Assembly: GCF_050485565.1 (NCBI RefSeq)
Contig: NZ_JBJHBQ010000008.1
Coordinates: 1-64,000, forward strand
DNA: 64,000 nucleotides
Direction: 5' to 3'
From: Glycocaulis sp050485565
GTDB lineage: Bacteria > Pseudomonadota > Alphaproteobacteria > Caulobacterales > Maricaulaceae
Shown here: piece by piece, positions 42,262 to 51,760 of the stretch
How positions within the stretch are numbered: position 1 is the stretch's first letter
Layout of the letters: each line of letters opens with the position of its first letter
Notes under the pieces: generated by a model
The model's input: the letters and a program-made list of their open reading frames with translations, nothing else
What the model was told of the DNA's origin: nothing
Databases searched by the model: none
Made by a program: the position numbers and the translations under genes

Positions 42262-43737
42262 TCATCCGCGCGCGGACAGACGGGTGAGGATCGCCGATAC
42301 CAGTTCGCTGCGCGGCACGGAGAATTGCTGCTTCTGCTCTTTCCACTCATCGCGGTCGGTGATCGATTCGGCCAGCTGCGCGCCGAGATTGAGATCCTTG
42401 ATCTGGACCGTGCCGCTGGCGAACTCCTCCTCGCCGCAGATGACGGCGAAGGCCGCATCGCGCCGGTCGGCATATTTCAGCTGCTTGCCCATATTGCCAT
42501 TGCCGGTAAAGGCTTCCGCGCGCAAGCCCGCGCTGCGCAGCTCAGCCGCAAATGCAAAATACTCCGCCATGCGCGCCTTGTCGGCAGCGACCACGATGAC
42601 CAGCGGCGCAGCATCAGCCCCTTCCAGACGCCCCAGCGCGGAGAGCGCGGCGGCAAACCGGCTGACCCCGAAGGAAAAGCCCGTCGCGGGCACTTGCTGG
42701 CCGGTAAAGCGGGCGACGAGATCATCATAGCGCCCGCCAGAGGCCACCGAGCCGAACTGCATCGGGCTGCCATCGGGATAGGTGGGGGTGGCCAGCAACT
42801 CGGTCTCGAAGACCGGACCGGTATAATAGCCAAGGCCGCGCACGACGGAGGGATCAAATACGGCGATCTCTTCAGGGATGCCGAGTGAGGTGAGGATCGC
42901 ATTGATCTCGTCAAGCGCCTCTACGCCGGCCCTGGCGGCGGTTTCGCCTGCGCTGCCTGCAAGGCGCGCGGTCACTTCGGCGCGGGTGCCACCGGCTTTT
43001 GAAGCTTCAAGGAAGCCGAGCACGCGCGCGCGGCCCGCCTCGTCCAGCCCCGCACCCTCGGTGAAGTCGCCGCTTTCGTCCTTGCGGCCCTTGCCGAGCA
43101 GAAGCTCCACGCCCTCCATCCCCAGCCGGTCGAGCTTGTCGATGGCGCGCAGCACGCGCATGCGGCGCGTATCATCCGCCTGGCCAAGGCTTTCCAGCAC
43201 ACCGTCAAGCAGGCGGCGATCATTTACCCGGATGACGAAATCGCTGTCGGTCAAGCCAGCGGCGCGCATCACTTCGGCGGCGAGCGCGATCATTTCCGCA
43301 TCAGCGGCAGGACCGGAGGCACCGACATTATCGGCGTCGCACTGGACGAACTGGCGGAAACGGCCCGGCCCCGGCTTCTCATTGCGCCACACCTCGCCGA
43401 ACTGGTAGCGGCGATAGGGTTTGACGAGATCCTGAAAGCCTTCCGCCGCAAAGCGCGCCAATGGCGCGGTCAGGTCATAACGCAGTGCCATCCACTGCCC
43501 GTCATCATCCTGCATGGCGAACACGCCTTCATTGGGACGGTCCTCGTCGGGCAGGAATTTGCCGAGCGCATCGGCATATTCGAACGCAGGCGTTTCCAGC
43601 GGCTCAAAGCCCCAGCGCTCATAGACGGCAGAGGCAGCTGTCACCAGCGCGCGCTCGGCCCGGATCACATGGGCGGCCCGGTCCTCGAACCCGCGCGGGC
43701 GGCGCGCCTTGGGACGGAAGCTCTTTTCTTTGGCCAT
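42262..43737 (-). CDS. hisS: Histidyl-tRNA synthetase
   Basis: 491 residues. Class II synthetase with WMALRYDLTAPLARFAAE (motif 2 loop), RRYQFGEVWRNEKPGPGRFRQF, the histidine-binding GLGYYTGPVFE, and motif 3 SFGVSRFAAAL. The C-terminal anticodon-binding domain includes APLVIVVAADK. It charges tRNA-His. The length is within the alphaproteobacterial range, slightly longer than the E. coli enzyme (about 424). Start ATG at 43737 lies in a short divergent gap facing the next gene. Confidence 0.96.
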   Translation of the reverse strand: MAKEKSFRPKARRPRGFEDRAAHVIRAERALVTAASAVYERWGFEPLETPAFEYADALGKFLPDEDRPNEGVFAMQDDDGQWMALRYDLTAPLARFAAEGFQDLVKPYRRYQFGEVWRNEKPGPGRFRQFVQCDADNVGASGPAADAEMIALAAEVMRAAGLTDSDFVIRVNDRRLLDGVLESLGQADDTRRMRVLRAIDKLDRLGMEGVELLLGKGRKDESGDFTEGAGLDEAGRARVLGFLEASKAGGTRAEVTARLAGSAGETAARAGVEALDEINAILTSLGIPEEIAVFDPSVVRGLGYYTGPVFETELLATPTYPDGSPMQFGSVASGGRYDDLVARFTGQQVPATGFSFGVSRFAAALSALGRLEGADAAPLVIVVAADKARMAEYFAFAAELRSAGLRAEAFTGNGNMGKQLKYADRRDAAFAVICGEEEFASGTVQIKDLNLGAQLAESITDRDEWKEQKQQFSVPRSELVSAILTRLSARG

Positions 43738-43870
43738 GGGACAGATCCGGTCTGGATGGAAACGCTATCGAAAGGAGGGCCGGAGTAGCCTTTGCACGCG
43801 CCGCTTTCAAGCGGCCCGCCCCTTGCACGGTCATCAACTAGCCGTCCAAACTTTAAAGGCCAGTGTTCCA

Positions 43871-44323
43871 ATGCAGCTCATTCGCGCCCTCGCCGCATGC
43901 CTTCTCCTGCTCGCCGCTGGGGCCGCACCGGCCTTCGCGCAGGACGCAGGCAGGCTGATTGCGCTCTCTGAACGCCTGCAGGGCGAGGCGCAAATGCGGG
44001 CGGACCTGCTTGAGGCAGGCAGCGCTCCAACCGCCGAAGCCGAAGATGCGTTCTTGGCCGACACGGTGCGCTTCTCCGCGGACATGCGCGCACTGGCGCT
44101 TCATATCGATACGCATGGCGGCCCGGCCGACCTGCCCTGCATCTTCCGCGGCATGGCCGAGGATGCCGACATACGCCGCGCTGCGCTGGAGGCTGACCCG
44201 GCAAGCGCAGAAGACTATCGCCAGCTCGCCCGCACCTTCTCCCACGCCGTCATCATAGCGGCCGATGTGGAAACCGAAGGCCCGGATACCGGCTTTCCGC
44301 CTTCCTGTCCGTCTGCGGGATAG
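43871..44323 (+). CDS. Exported small protein of unknown function
   Basis: 150 residues with a clear signal peptide (MQLIRALAACLLLLAAGAAPAFAQ). The mature helical protein includes RLIALSERLQGEAQMRADLLEAG and ADLPCIFRGMAEDADIRRAALE, with two cysteines in the mature part (CIFRG and SCPSAG) that could form a disulfide. No family recognised. An ATG at 43871 lies near TTCCA with no strong ribosome site, but the signal peptide fixes the start. A CCCCGGAC/GTCCGGGG hairpin follows 6 bp after the stop. Confidence 0.65.
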   Translation: MQLIRALAACLLLLAAGAAPAFAQDAGRLIALSERLQGEAQMRADLLEAGSAPTAEAEDAFLADTVRFSADMRALALHIDTHGGPADLPCIFRGMAEDADIRRAALEADPASAEDYRQLARTFSHAVIIAADVETEGPDTGFPPSCPSAG

Positions 44324-44329
44324 ATGAAA

Positions 44330-44352
44330 CCCCGGACACAAAGCGTCCGGGG
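44330..44352. terminator. Possible terminator hairpin
   Basis: CCCCGGAC (44330-44337) pairs with GTCCGGGG (44345-44352) just after the preceding stop codon. No T-run follows on the plus strand. A similar CCCCGGA/TCCGGGG hairpin lies at about 44433-44460. Confidence 0.4.
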
Positions 44353-44549
44353 CCCCTCTCAACGTGTTCTGCATCCGGTCCCGGACGGCCCTTCGGGCCT
44401 CCGGGAGTTCAGATCGAACTATTGCTGAAACCCCGGAACCGCTTTCGCGGTATCCGGGGCCTGTCGCGAAAGCCGCGACCGCCTCGGGCTTGAGATATTC
44501 GATCACCAGTGCGAAATGGTACCACTGCTTTAAACGAAGGAACATCGCA

Positions 44550-45333
44550 TTGGCGGATCAGAACCCGAAAATGCTCCTGGCGTCGATACCGAAGTCGGGA
44601 ACCAATCTTTTTCGTGTCGCAATGTTCAATTACCTCGCGCACCTGAAAGGCGATCTGGAACCAAAAACCTATGATGATCTGGTAGCGGCATTCCCCAACC
44701 AATTCGCTGACTATATAAAAAACAACCAGGAGACACCGAATAGGGAATATCTTCCAGAAACTTACTCAGATTTTGTTTATGGCCATAGTGTTGGCTCGGG
44801 GTCTAAACTGGCCGGCCCGCTGATTGGACTATACCGCAACCCATTAGACCAACTCGTCTCGGCCTATTTTTACTTTTACACCAGAAACGGTTCCACGAAA
44901 GCTCACCCACGGGACATCATTGAAGAACGCGCGCCAAGGTTCACACGACCATATAAGCGCTTGCACGAGCTACAGTCGGACGGCCGTGCTCTGCTGCTGT
45001 CTTACGAGGATATGATTGAGCGCCCGGCGGACTGTATCGCCAAAGCTGCTGACTTCTATAAACTGCCTGTGTCAGACGAGCTTGCATACATGGCTGCCGA
45101 ACACTCTTCCATGAAACGCGCCAAGCAGTTCGAAGATGAGAATGGCCATATGCATACGCGTGATCGCGACAAGGCAAAAAGACTCATCGGAAAAAAAAAG
45201 CCGGTTTGTCCGTGATGGCCGTATCGGCCAATGGCGGGATTGGTTCACTGAAGAAGAAGTCAATTTGATCAAGGCCAAGCTGGTGGACGCCGGAATAGAC
45301 CCTGACGATTTTGTCTATTCGCCACGCGTGTAA
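44550..45333 (+). pseudogene. Sulfotransferase gene broken by a one-base shift in an A9 tract
   Basis: The first frame encodes MLLASIPKSGTNLFRVAMFNYL, with the PAPS-binding P-K-S-G-T loop, then GLYRNPLDQLVSAYFYFY (3'-phosphate binding) and LLSYEDMIERP. It ends prematurely after GKKKPVCP. The next frame continues with SRFVRDGRIGQWRDWFTEEE, the expected C-terminal PAPS-binding R-x-G-x-x-G-x-W motif. The switch lies at nine consecutive A (45191-45199); with eight A the reading frame is continuous. A TTG start at 44550 follows AAGGA; an ATG lies at 44571. The segment is AT-richer than its flanks, suggesting transfer. Confidence 0.82.
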
Positions 45334-45356
45334 AGCTCTTATCGTTCTCGCAAATG

Positions 45357-45384
45357 AAACCCCGATCCGTTGCCGGACCGGGGT
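45357..45384 (-). terminator. Hairpin after the redoxin gene
   Basis: On the minus strand ACCCCGGTCCGG, short loop, CGGATCGGGGT followed by TTTCATTTG. About 30 bp past the redoxin stop, between convergent genes. Confidence 0.6.
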
Positions 45385-45414
45385 CTGTCATCTGAAACAG
45401 GTCAGATAAGCGGC

Positions 45415-46047
45415 TTACGCCTCGTCGACGTATTTCACGTTGCAGCCATAGGGCTGGGTCTCGGGCATTTCCACCGCTTCACCCGCCAGCACGGCGTTCA
45501 GAGCGATCTGCGCATAGGGGATCGGGTCGGGATCGCCAGCGCGCGGGCGCGGCTGGTCATCAATACCGCCATTATAGCGCAGCGTGCCTTCGCTATCGAT
45601 GACATACATTTGCGGCGTGGTGCGCGCATCATAGGCCCGGCCGATAATGCCCGGCGCGTCCATGAAGACATGGGCGACATTTGATGCGCCGCGCTCTTCA
45701 TTGAGCGCCAGCGCGCGCTCGGCGCTGACATAGCCCTGCTCGCCCGGTGCCGAGGAGATCACCTGAATCCAGACAACGCCGTTTTCAGCCGCTTCATCCT
45801 GCAGGGCCTGCATATTGCCCTGATAGTGACGCACGACGAACGGGCAGTCATGGTTGGTCCATTCCAGCATGACGGTCTGGCCGGCAAAATCGGCCAGCGA
45901 CACGGTCTCGCCGGTCGCGGTCGTGGCGGTGAAGTCGGGCGCGCGCTCGCCAATGACAGGCTGTGCATGGGCGGCAGCGCCGAAGCTCAGCGCGGTAGCG
46001 GCCAGAAGGCTGGCAGTCAGGGTAAAGGTGCGGCGGGAAATGGCCAT
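45415..46047 (-). CDS. Exported thioredoxin-fold (redoxin/AhpC-TSA) protein
   Basis: 210 residues. A twin-arginine-like signal MAISRRTFTLTASLLAATALSFGAAAHA is followed by a peroxiredoxin-type fold: GERAPDFTATTATGETVSLADFAGQTVMLEWTNHDCPFVVRHY. Only one cysteine sits at the active site (D-C-P-F), where CxxC would be expected in a TlpA-type reductase; a second cysteine is near the C-terminus (PYGCNVKY). TTPQMYVID supplies the cis-proline. It lies 48 bp downstream of the DsbD-like gene in the same orientation, so it may receive electrons from it. Confidence 0.83.
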   Translation of the reverse strand: MAISRRTFTLTASLLAATALSFGAAAHAQPVIGERAPDFTATTATGETVSLADFAGQTVMLEWTNHDCPFVVRHYQGNMQALQDEAAENGVVWIQVISSAPGEQGYVSAERALALNEERGASNVAHVFMDAPGIIGRAYDARTTPQMYVIDSEGTLRYNGGIDDQPRPRAGDPDPIPYAQIALNAVLAGEAVEMPETQPYGCNVKYVDEA

Positions 46048-46094
46048 GGCGGGAAGTCTCCTTCAGGTTAAAAAGGTTCAGGCTTCGAGTGGCA

Positions 46095-48242
46095 CTAATT
46101 CCTGGCAGCAGCCTCCACCGCCCGGATCATGATGGTCTCAGTCAACAGTGGCGGAAGGATGTCCGGCTCTCCGCCATCTGCCGGGTACATAAGGTAGAAT
46201 GGAACACCGGGCGCGCCATGCTCGGCAAGTACCCCGGCGATCACAGGATCGCGATTGGTAAAGTCCGCGCGCAGCAAAGCGACATTGTTTTCGGCGAAGG
46301 CTGAGCGCACGCGATTATCGGCCAGCGCGCCCAGCTTGTTGACCTGACAGGTCACACACCAGGCGGCGGTAAAGTCGACAAACACAGGCCGCCCCTCGGC
46401 GCGCAGCTCCTCCACTCTCGCCGGGCTCCACTCCTCATACTCACCATTACCCGCAGCGATGGCAGCTGGTTCCAGACTGGCTGTCGTCCACAGCGCGCCA
46501 GCGGCCAGCACGACGCCTGCAATGCCCGCCGCGCGCGAGAGCAGGGTCGGCGAGCGCAAGGCCCAGACGGCAAAGCTGATCGCGAGGAACAGGACGAGTA
46601 TCCACAAGACGCCCTGCGCACCGGTCTGCACGCTCAAGACCCAGACCAGCCAGATGGCGGTGGCAAACATGGGGAAGGCGAGGAATTGCTTGAAGCGCTC
46701 CATCCACACGCCGGGCTTGGGCAGGAAGGCGAGCAGGCGCGGCTCGAAACTGACGATCACGAAGGGCAGGGCAAGGCCCACGCCGAGGAAGGCAAAGATC
46801 GTCAGCGAGGCGAGCGGCGGCTGGGCGAGCGCAAAAGCGAGCGCGCTCGCCATGACGGGCGCAAGGCAAGGCGCGGCCACGAAGACGGCCAGCACGCCGG
46901 TGAGGAACGCGCCGGAGCGGTCATTGCCCTGCACATTGCCGCCAACACTCTGCAGGGAGGTGCCGATCTCGAAGAAGCCTAGGAAGTTGAGGCCGATGAT
47001 GAACATCAGCGCAGCAAGGCCGGCTACCACCCACGGCTCCTGCAGCTGGAAGCCCCACACCTCCATGCCGCCAAGCCCGCGCAGCGCCAGTACGAGACCG
47101 CCGAGTGCCAGGAAGGTCACGATCACCCCTGCCCCGAAGATCAGGCCCAGCTCGCGCGCGTGGGCGCGCTCCGCGCCGCGTTTTTGCACGATGGTAAGCG
47201 CCTTCATGGAGAGGATCGGGAACACGCAGGGCATGAGATTGAGGATCAGGCCGCCGACCAGCGCAAACAGGGCCGCCTGCCAGAAGCTCATCGCAGGCGC
47301 GGACGTGCCGCCACCACCTCCGCTGCCCGTAGCTGGTGCAGAGGCCGGCGCGGCAAGCGTGTTGACCTCTTCACCGGCGATGGCCGTCACCTCGATGACG
47401 CGGCGCTCCCACCGGTTGCCGATGCGTGCCTCGAAGGCCAGCGCGCCGGTATAGTCGGCATTGATGGCGTTGCGTGTGAGGAAGCCGGGCGTCAGGTCGA
47501 TACGGGCGAACCCGGCCTCGACGCGCGCGGGCTGCGGCGCGCTGTGGTTCACCACGCCGCTATCGTGCGGGAAGAAGTAGAGATCACGGATCTCGTCAGC
47601 GCCGCCGGCGAAGCTGTCGCCCGCCAGCGTCAGCGCCAGCACATCATCCTTGCGCGCAAGACCGGCCTCGATGGCGATACCGGTGCGCGGCGCAAGCGAA
47701 AAGGCCGTCTCGATCAGGCGTGCGCCTTGCCGGTCGGCAGCGCTCTCGCCGACCTCCAGCGTGATCTCGAATGTCGCATCCTCGGGGATGCAGATATCCT
47801 CGCAGACCAGCCAGGTGCCTTCGCCGGTGATGGTGACTGTGCCGGGCTCTGCATCAGCCGGTACCGTCACCGGCACGGGTAGCGTAACCCGGTCCTCATA
47901 ACCGTAATTGGTCAGCGGGCCGATCCGGTAGGTGGAGGGCGCAGGCCACACCATCTCGCCAACGGTCCAGCCTTCGGGAAGGTCAAGGAAGAGGCGGGTC
48001 GCCTCTCCACTATCGCCCGGATTGCGCCAGTATGTGTGCCAGTGCGGGGTGATTTCCTGATGCAGGGCGAGGTGGAAGGTCTCGCCGGGCGCGACCGAGC
48101 TGCGCTCGCTGACAAGGCTCGCCTCGACCATAGGCCCACTGGCGCCTTGCGCGGCAGCCAGGCCCGTGAACAGGCAAAGGGCGATCAGAATTCCGGCAGG
48201 GAAGGTACGCAGCAAGACAGACTCCCGTTCGTCCCGTTTCAC
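46095..48242 (-). CDS. DsbD/ScsB-like transmembrane thiol-disulfide reductase
   Basis: 715 residues. After a signal peptide comes a periplasmic DsbD-alpha-like region with EGTWLVCEDICIPEDATF (cysteine pair C-x(3)-C), as in ScsB proteins. The central membrane domain has about eight helices with LMPCVFPILSMKAL and APCLAPVMASALAFAL, each carrying one of the buried redox cysteines. The C-terminal thioredoxin domain has DFTAAWCVTCQVNK and GVPFYLMYP. It carries reducing power from cytoplasmic thioredoxin to the periplasm. The start is a GTG. The N-terminal type suggests metal-stress (Scs) rather than general Dsb duty. Confidence 0.9.
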   Translation of the reverse strand: MKRDERESVLLRTFPAGILIALCLFTGLAAAQGASGPMVEASLVSERSSVAPGETFHLALHQEITPHWHTYWRNPGDSGEATRLFLDLPEGWTVGEMVWPAPSTYRIGPLTNYGYEDRVTLPVPVTVPADAEPGTVTITGEGTWLVCEDICIPEDATFEITLEVGESAADRQGARLIETAFSLAPRTGIAIEAGLARKDDVLALTLAGDSFAGGADEIRDLYFFPHDSGVVNHSAPQPARVEAGFARIDLTPGFLTRNAINADYTGALAFEARIGNRWERRVIEVTAIAGEEVNTLAAPASAPATGSGGGGGTSAPAMSFWQAALFALVGGLILNLMPCVFPILSMKALTIVQKRGAERAHARELGLIFGAGVIVTFLALGGLVLALRGLGGMEVWGFQLQEPWVVAGLAALMFIIGLNFLGFFEIGTSLQSVGGNVQGNDRSGAFLTGVLAVFVAAPCLAPVMASALAFALAQPPLASLTIFAFLGVGLALPFVIVSFEPRLLAFLPKPGVWMERFKQFLAFPMFATAIWLVWVLSVQTGAQGVLWILVLFLAISFAVWALRSPTLLSRAAGIAGVVLAAGALWTTASLEPAAIAAGNGEYEEWSPARVEELRAEGRPVFVDFTAAWCVTCQVNKLGALADNRVRSAFAENNVALLRADFTNRDPVIAGVLAEHGAPGVPFYLMYPADGGEPDILPPLLTETIMIRAVEAAARN

Positions 48243-48405
48243 GCCCGGCGCAAAGTGCTGGCCCGGCTGAAGCTAGATATAGCTGTCATTCCAATCGGTA
48301 ACGAGGGGGCTGACGGTCTTGTGATCCAGCGGCGCAAACCGATACGCAAATGGCGGCCCCAAAAGGGACCGCCATCGCAATTACGCAAGCCTTGTCAGAA
48401 GCGGA

Positions 48406-49242
48406 TTACGCTTCAGGCGGAGGCGGGGTGATGCCCGGCTGGGGCGCAGCCGCGGCCGCACCCAGCTGACGCGCGGTGGCACGGGCAACAATACCGTCCC
48501 AGCGTCCGACCGAAATCATGTGCGCATAGATCGCGCCGAGCGTGGCATCATCACGAAGTTCGGCGAGCTTTTCAGGCGACAGAGCCCGGAGTTTCTCTCC
48601 CGAGACGCCCCAGTAGGATGCAATCACCTGCGGATCACCGGTGGGCTGGCCCTGCTCGTCACGCGGCTGGAAGTGGGTTTTCTGCTCTTCAAACAGATCA
48701 AGGTCACGCAAGCGCTGGACCAGCTGCGTGGTATTGCGCGCGTCTATTTCATAGCGCTGGACAAACTCGATCGCATTTTGAACGAGCGGGGTCGCCTCAC
48801 CGCTTTCATCAAAGAATGGCTGGTCAGGATTGTCCGATGTGACGAGATGCGAACCGGCATCGACGCACAGGGTGAAGCGCTCATTGTCCTCGGTGTGGAC
48901 CGCTGCGACAAACGGGTAGCGGCGCACAAATGCGGGAACATAAGTGTTGCGCTCAAACAGGCCCGTTTCGGGGTCCACAAAAAGGTTGGTCGCTTCTTGA
49001 AGCCCCATCACCGCGACGGGTGTGTAGTTGGCACCCAGGAAGATGATGGGATAGGCACTGCTTGCCTGAGCGAACTCGCTCATGGTCAGAGGCAAGAAAT
49101 GCGTCTGGTTCAGAAAGTCGAACGGACGATCACCATACTTCAGGCCCTTACCCTTGTGAGTCTGCGCATGTAGCGGCTCGGGCTTCTTGTAAAGCGGCAG
49201 TGTACCCTGAATTTTGGGCGCACCGGTTGCGGCATCAGCCAT
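48406..49242 (-). CDS. SapC family protein
   Basis: 278 residues from the start at 49242 (AAGGGG upstream). Features of the SapC family are the start block KKPEPLHAQTHKGKGLKYGDRPFDFLNQTHFLPLTMSEFAQASSAYPIIF, then NTYVPAFVRRYPFV and LCVDAGSHLV. The family is named from S-layer-linked Campylobacter protein SapC, but its biochemical role is not defined. It is frequent in Caulobacterales and relatives. No signal peptide. A short proline-rich tail (PQPGITPPPPEA) closes it. Confidence 0.88.
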   Translation of the reverse strand: MADAATGAPKIQGTLPLYKKPEPLHAQTHKGKGLKYGDRPFDFLNQTHFLPLTMSEFAQASSAYPIIFLGANYTPVAVMGLQEATNLFVDPETGLFERNTYVPAFVRRYPFVAAVHTEDNERFTLCVDAGSHLVTSDNPDQPFFDESGEATPLVQNAIEFVQRYEIDARNTTQLVQRLRDLDLFEEQKTHFQPRDEQGQPTGDPQVIASYWGVSGEKLRALSPEKLAELRDDATLGAIYAHMISVGRWDGIVARATARQLGAAAAAPQPGITPPPPEA

Positions 49243-49363
49243 TTGTAGTTCCCCTTGAAAAAACACTTGCGGGCTTGTTAGCGGAGCAGCCTTTCCAAGG
49301 CAATACAGCCCCGCACGTTACCCGTGCAGGGCTGCAAGCTCTATGCCGTTCCAGGCGGAACGC

Positions 49364-51595
49364 CTAGCCGCCAAAGCGGGCGCGTACACCAAAGTAGATG
49401 GCGCGGCCGATAATCGGGGCCTCATCCTTGAAGAAGGAGGTGTGCCGGCGCCCGGCTTCGTCAAGCAGGTTGCGGCCCTTCAGATAGAGCGAGGCATCCA
49501 GCCCTTCAAAGGGAAGGGCATAGCTGGCATCAAACGAGACCAGATCATACCCGCCGGTTTCGCTTTCCGCTTCGGCAACACGGTTCTGGGCGTTCACGCG
49601 CAGATAGTCGGCGCGCAAGGCGAGATCACCCAGCCGGGTGGAGGCACCCAGCCCGTAGCGCCAGGGCGAGATGCGTGGCAGGTCGCCGCCATCGCGCAGT
49701 GAGCCGCGAACATAGTCAGCCGTGAAGTGCAGGGTGAAGGGCAGATCGCCTTCCGCAATCTCCCAGCTGCCACCCAGCTCCGCGCCATAGAAATGGGCAT
49801 CATCCTGCTGGTTGAAGACCAGCTGGTTGCGCAGGCGGCACAGGCCACCGGCGCCGGGCGCACAGCCAGCGGCCGCGCCTTCGCCTTCACGGTTGCCGAT
49901 ATCGTTGACGAAGACCGGATTACCCGTCCCGTCATCTTCCGAAGCCAGGTAGATGTAGTTGTCGGCGCGGTTGTAGAAGCCGGTCAGGTCAAAGCGCAGC
50001 GGGCCGGTATGGCGCTCGATGCTGGCTTCGAAATTGAGGTAGCGCTCGGTGTCGAGATCGGGATTGCCGACCTCCCACGTGCCGGCCGCAGAGTGGCGGC
50101 CAAAGGCATAGCGCTGTTCGGGCGACGGCGTACGTTCGGCGCGGGTCAGACCAAAGCGCAGATGATAGTCCGGCCCTACATCGATGATCGTCGCCGCCGA
50201 CAGGCTGACGGCAGTCGTGTTGCGATCCGCGATCTGTTCGGGCTGGGGCAGGAAGGTCGTGTCAGGCAGGGTCACGCCCGGCACGCGCGAGGCGATGACG
50301 GGATCGCTTTCGCTGCGTGTGTGCTCCACGCGTGCGCCCAGCTCGATCACGGCAGGGCCAAAGCGGCGCTCTTCGATGAGATAGCCGGCAAAGGTGCGCG
50401 TCTGGTTCGGGCGGACATAGAAGCCCCGGTCAGCGCCGCGCGGATCATCGGCGAAGAAATCCCGGTTGGTGAACTGCAAGCCAATCACGCCTTCCCAGCC
50501 CGCGACGGGCTCGTGCAGGAAATCGGCGCGTGCCTCAAACTCCTTGTTTTCGAACGTGGCTTCAACGACAGCCTCCTCGAAAGAGCCATCGGTGCGGCTG
50601 AACTCCAGCTCGGTTTCGTCCTGGTCATAGCGGGTCCAGGCGACGGCCAGGCGGGCCAGCGAGAAGCCGGGCAGCGGGTTGTTCAGCTCGCTGCGGAAAT
50701 CGAGGCGCACATAGTCCGCCGTCACCCGCTCGATATGGTCCGAGCCATCGCCGCGAATACGCATCGGGTCAAAGACTTCCGGAATGCCGTAATCGGTCGA
50801 CCAGTAGCTGGCCGACAGGGCCGCAAAGCCCCAGTCACCGGCAGAGATGCCGGTCAGCGAGGCCAGCTCGGTCTCGATCGAGCTGTTCTGCAGGCGGCCC
50901 TCAAACCCTTCGGTCTGATCGTCTTCCTGGAAGCCATTAATGTCGAAATCATCCGTGCGGCGGATGCCGCCACTGGCGCGCAGGGCAAAGCCATTGCCAA
51001 GCTGATACTCGCCGCTGACATCAAGCTGGCGGTCATTGCCATTGGGAGAATAGCTGGCATCCAGCTCCAGATAGGGAGAGTCGGCGAAGGTCGGCAGGAA
51101 GCGCTGGCTGCGCACATTGACCACGCCGCCGGCCGCGCCCGAACCGAACATCAACGTGGTCGGGCCGCGGAAAATTTCGATCTGGCTGGCACCGCGCGCA
51201 TCGATGGCCACGGCATGGTCCACACCCTCGCCGGACACGTCTGCCACCGGCAGGCCGTCATCAAGCACCATGACGCGCGAACCCTGCTGGCCGCGGATCA
51301 CGGGGCGGCCAACGCCGGGACCGAAATCGGCATTGGTGACGCCCGGCATGCCGTCCAGCATCTCGCCCAGCGAGCCAGCCATGCGGCGGGCCAGCTCATC
51401 GCCATGCAGGACGCTGACCGGCTGGATCATCTCGTCGACATAGCGCCGGCCGAGCGGGCCTGCGGTGACCACGATCCGGTCCAGAGCAGCATCGCCGCGC
51501 TGCTGGGCATTGGCATCGCCGTGCGCAGCAGGCAGCGCGAGCAGACCTGACGCCAGCGCCAGCGCCGTGGATGCGGAAAGAGAAAGCCTGAGCAT
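49364..51595 (-). CDS. TonB-dependent receptor, probable zinc uptake (ZnuD-like)
   Basis: 743 residues. A signal peptide is followed by the plug domain (DRIVVTAGPLGRRYVDEMIQPVSVLHGDEL...GVGRPVIRGQQGSRVMVLDDGLPVADVSGEGVDHAVAIDARGASQIEIFRGPTTLMFGSGAAGGVVNV) and a 22-strand barrel ending in FGVRARFGG. A loop cysteine pair GCAPGAGGLC is visible. It is divergent from a zur-like regulator with a Zur-box-like dyad between, which points to zinc rather than iron-siderophore uptake. The substrate is inferred from this context only. Confidence 0.85.
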   Translation of the reverse strand: MLRLSLSASTALALASGLLALPAAHGDANAQQRGDAALDRIVVTAGPLGRRYVDEMIQPVSVLHGDELARRMAGSLGEMLDGMPGVTNADFGPGVGRPVIRGQQGSRVMVLDDGLPVADVSGEGVDHAVAIDARGASQIEIFRGPTTLMFGSGAAGGVVNVRSQRFLPTFADSPYLELDASYSPNGNDRQLDVSGEYQLGNGFALRASGGIRRTDDFDINGFQEDDQTEGFEGRLQNSSIETELASLTGISAGDWGFAALSASYWSTDYGIPEVFDPMRIRGDGSDHIERVTADYVRLDFRSELNNPLPGFSLARLAVAWTRYDQDETELEFSRTDGSFEEAVVEATFENKEFEARADFLHEPVAGWEGVIGLQFTNRDFFADDPRGADRGFYVRPNQTRTFAGYLIEERRFGPAVIELGARVEHTRSESDPVIASRVPGVTLPDTTFLPQPEQIADRNTTAVSLSAATIIDVGPDYHLRFGLTRAERTPSPEQRYAFGRHSAAGTWEVGNPDLDTERYLNFEASIERHTGPLRFDLTGFYNRADNYIYLASEDDGTGNPVFVNDIGNREGEGAAAGCAPGAGGLCRLRNQLVFNQQDDAHFYGAELGGSWEIAEGDLPFTLHFTADYVRGSLRDGGDLPRISPWRYGLGASTRLGDLALRADYLRVNAQNRVAEAESETGGYDLVSFDASYALPFEGLDASLYLKGRNLLDEAGRRHTSFFKDEAPIIGRAIYFGVRARFGG

Positions 51596-51666
51596 GCGGG
51601 AACCCCTGTCGCTATGGGCGGCAGGTCCGATCAACCGCCGCTACGTTATAGTGTTGCGCAACGTCA

Positions 51667-51681
51667 TATTATTACATAACA
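51667..51681. promoter_or_regulatory. Zur-box-like dyad
   Basis: TATTATTACATAACA, read as TGTTATGTAATAATA on the minus strand, matches the Fur-family TGTTATNNNATAACA dyad at nearly every symmetric position. It lies about 72 bp before the TonB receptor start and 80 bp before the zur start, so one site could control both genes. Confidence 0.55.
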
Positions 51682-51760
51682 CTCGCTGGCAACCCCGCTT
51701 ACTGCACCCATATGCAGAAAGGCTCGCACTTTTGCCGCGTTCGCTGTATCGGTGAGGCTT

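Noticed and set aside
49727..51550. 607-codon plus-strand frame opposite the TonB receptor
   Set aside because: No motifs; the minus strand encodes unmistakable plug and barrel domains.
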